A stretch of 43,708 nucleotides of DNA from Caulochytrium protostelioides (lineage: Eukaryota > Chytridiomycota > Caulochytriomycetes > Caulochytriales > Caulochytriaceae), in the NCBI GenBank assembly GCA_003615045.1, contig ML014267.1:1-43708 (forward strand), in the 5' to 3' direction. Both the position numbers and the translations under genes were made by a program. This document shows, piece by piece, positions 42,720 to 43,708 of this stretch; position 1 is the first letter of the stretch; every line of letters begins with the position of its first letter. The notes beneath the pieces were generated by a model. The model did no database searches. It worked only from the letters and a program-made list of their open reading frames with translations, and was not told the origin of the DNA.

Positions 42720-42759
42720 TCAAAATCAAAATCAAAATCAAAATCAATCAATCAATCAA
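42720..42759. repeat. (AAAATC)n then (AATC)n repeat
   Basis: Four CAAAAT hexamers followed by three to four CAAT tetramers, immediately upstream of the oxidoreductase first exon. The minus strand is a TTTTGA/TTGA pyrimidine-purine run that introduces the TGA stop bounding that exon. Confidence 0.92.
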
Positions 42760-43511
42760 AAAAGACATTAGAGGTGAGCGCGACGACCAAGAGTCTGTTC
42801 GAAACCTAGGCAGCAGGCGCGCAGCTAAACGTGGCGAAGAACACACGCCACAGCATATTCTCGCTGAGCATCATGAAGTGGAAGCTTACATGACTAAAGA
42901 TAACAAAAGACCGCAGACATAAAGAAAAAAAAAACGAAAAAAAGGGCGAGCTCGTAAACTACATGTTTGTCGTGTTTGATAAAAGTGCAGCAGAAAACTT
43001 AACAGCAGAAAACCTACGGACGAGGTCGTATGAGCGACTCATGATGTTATCGAGGTTGTGAAATTGTGCGATTGAGCAATTCGTCGTCTGAAGTGTTTTG
43101 AAAAAAAAGTGACAAGAGTAAGCTAGAGAAAGCAAAGAGCCAAAGTGATAGAAGGGCAGCGGCGAGTTCAGTCCACAAGCAAGCTATTGAAATCATACGG
43201 ACAGTGCATGTGCAAAAACGCGAATCGACTCAGTATCGACAAAGCAAGTATCGCATTCAAGGTATTCTAGCATCCAGCTTGTTTTCTTATCGCATGGCTG
43301 TCGCTCGACAAGCCGTCATCAACCTCACGGAGTGTAGCCATCGTGGGCTCGTGTCAACTAGGATTCAGAAGGAGCTCCGCCGCAGCGACGCCGTGTCCAC
43401 TTTGCGGCGTGGCCATCACGCCCGAGGCTTTCGAGAAAGCTGGGTCGCCACGCGTCCGGCACGGACCCCTTATCCTTTCACGCGTCAAAACGGACATGAT
43501 TGGTAAAAACA

Positions 43512-43519
43512 AAATAGCT
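43512..43519 (-). terminator. RNA polymerase III terminator of tRNA-Asn
   Basis: Directly after the 3' end of the tRNA, the minus strand reads AGCTATTTTGTTTTTACC: a T4 run followed by a T5 run, which is the standard Pol III stop. Confidence 0.85.
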
Positions 43520-43606
43520 CTCCTCAGGGAAGGCTCGAACTTCCAACCTCTCGGTAACAGCTATAGCTTAACAGCCGAACGCGCTAGCCAATTGCGCCAC
43601 TGAGGA
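43520..43606 (-). tRNA. tRNA-Asn(GTT) with 13-nt anticodon-loop intron
   Basis: The cloverleaf is complete: acceptor TCCTCAG/CTGAGGA, D arm GCGC..GCGC with loop AATTGGCTA, anticodon stem TTCGG/CCGAG with loop CTGTTAA (anticodon GTT), T arm GGAAG-TTCGAGC-CTTCC, discriminator G. Mature length is 74 nt. A 13-nt intron (43556-43568, AGCTATAGCTGTT on the minus strand) follows the base 3' of the anticodon, the canonical position for the eukaryotic tRNA splicing endonuclease. Internal A box (TGGCGCAATTGG) and B box (GTTCGAGCC) are intact. Confidence 0.97.
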
Positions 43607-43708
43607 ATGCGATGTTGTGACGGACTCGCTCCGTCACAGGCTTCCTTGAAGATCCTGACGACTCGGCGGACTTCAACGGACGATGGCGCGTGACTTAGCC
43701 GATCGATA
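43607..43708. other. Right edge of the window
   Basis: About 100 bp upstream of the tRNA. A short inverted repeat GTGACGGA(ctcgc)TCCGTCAC lies at about 43617-43638 and could form a hairpin. No gene is seen. Confidence 0.5.

Larger units (their letters stand above)
42705..43519. other. AT-richer right flank between oxidoreductase and tRNA-Asn
   Basis: Base composition drops clearly here: A-rich tracts at about 42921-42942 and 43101-43110, and the repeat listed below. A GC-richer patch at about 43360-43500 contains a frame reading ATPCPLCGVAITPEAFEKAG, resembling half of a zinc-binding motif. It has no clear start, splice sites or partner cysteines, so no gene is called. Confidence 0.5.

Noticed and set aside
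43343-43519. Frame with CPLCG, possible zinc-finger gene
   Set aside because: Only one Cys pair, no second zinc-ligand pair, no start or splice evidence, and the frame runs into the tRNA gene.

Overview
The window is nuclear DNA from a GC-rich, intron-poor eukaryote, most likely an early-diverging (zoosporic, chytrid-like) fungus. The evidence is short GT-AG spliceosomal introns (about 45-420 nt), a split tRNA-Asn gene, and single-gene transcription units for actin, kinesin-5, RBX1, PEX19, MBF1, TACC and dynactin p27. An AP-4-epsilon-like adaptin and a GAF-GAF-PAS-cyclase-TPR protein also point away from Dikarya. I cannot name the species from the sequence.

Layout from left to right: a myotubularin-family protein (minus strand); a decayed Fanzor/TnpB-like remnant (4.9-5.4 kb, plus); MBF1 (plus, one intron); kinesin-5 (minus); a secreted DUF4874/DUF4832-like protein with a poly-Thr linker and three Cys-rich repeats (plus, one intron); an AP-4 epsilon-like adaptin (minus); RBX1 (plus, four exons including a 28-nt microexon); a TXNDC17/TRP14-like thioredoxin (minus); a TACC-domain protein (plus); dynactin subunit 6 (minus); PEX19 (plus); a signal-peptide/GPI-anchor-like glycoprotein (minus); a 4.5-kb gene-poor GC-rich stretch; actin (plus, one intron, TATA box); a second Fanzor-like remnant beside a broken phospholipase-C-type phosphoesterase (minus, 35.0-35.9 kb); the GAF-GAF-PAS-cyclase-like-TPR protein (minus); a saccharopine-dehydrogenase-like oxidoreductase ending in -SKL (minus); and an AT-richer right flank with a split tRNA-Asn (minus).

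From myotubularin to the cyclase-like gene, the 13 intact protein genes alternate strand without exception. Five of the six convergent pairs are separated by only about 95-257 bp. The divergent gaps (0.84-4.5 kb) hold the promoters, CACGTG palindromes and most tandem repeats. Functionally this is a housekeeping region: cytoskeleton and mitosis (kinesin-5, TACC, dynactin p27, actin), membrane traffic and lipid signalling (adaptin, myotubularin, PEX19), ubiquitylation (RBX1), redox (TRP14-like) and transcription coactivation (MBF1).

The least ordinary items are the cyclase-like protein, whose domain order matches cyanobacterial CyaB-type adenylyl cyclases but whose catalytic metal ligands appear lost, and the pair of related, broken Fanzor-like gene ends. 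Most long overlapping ORFs here are artefacts of high GC content and were left out.
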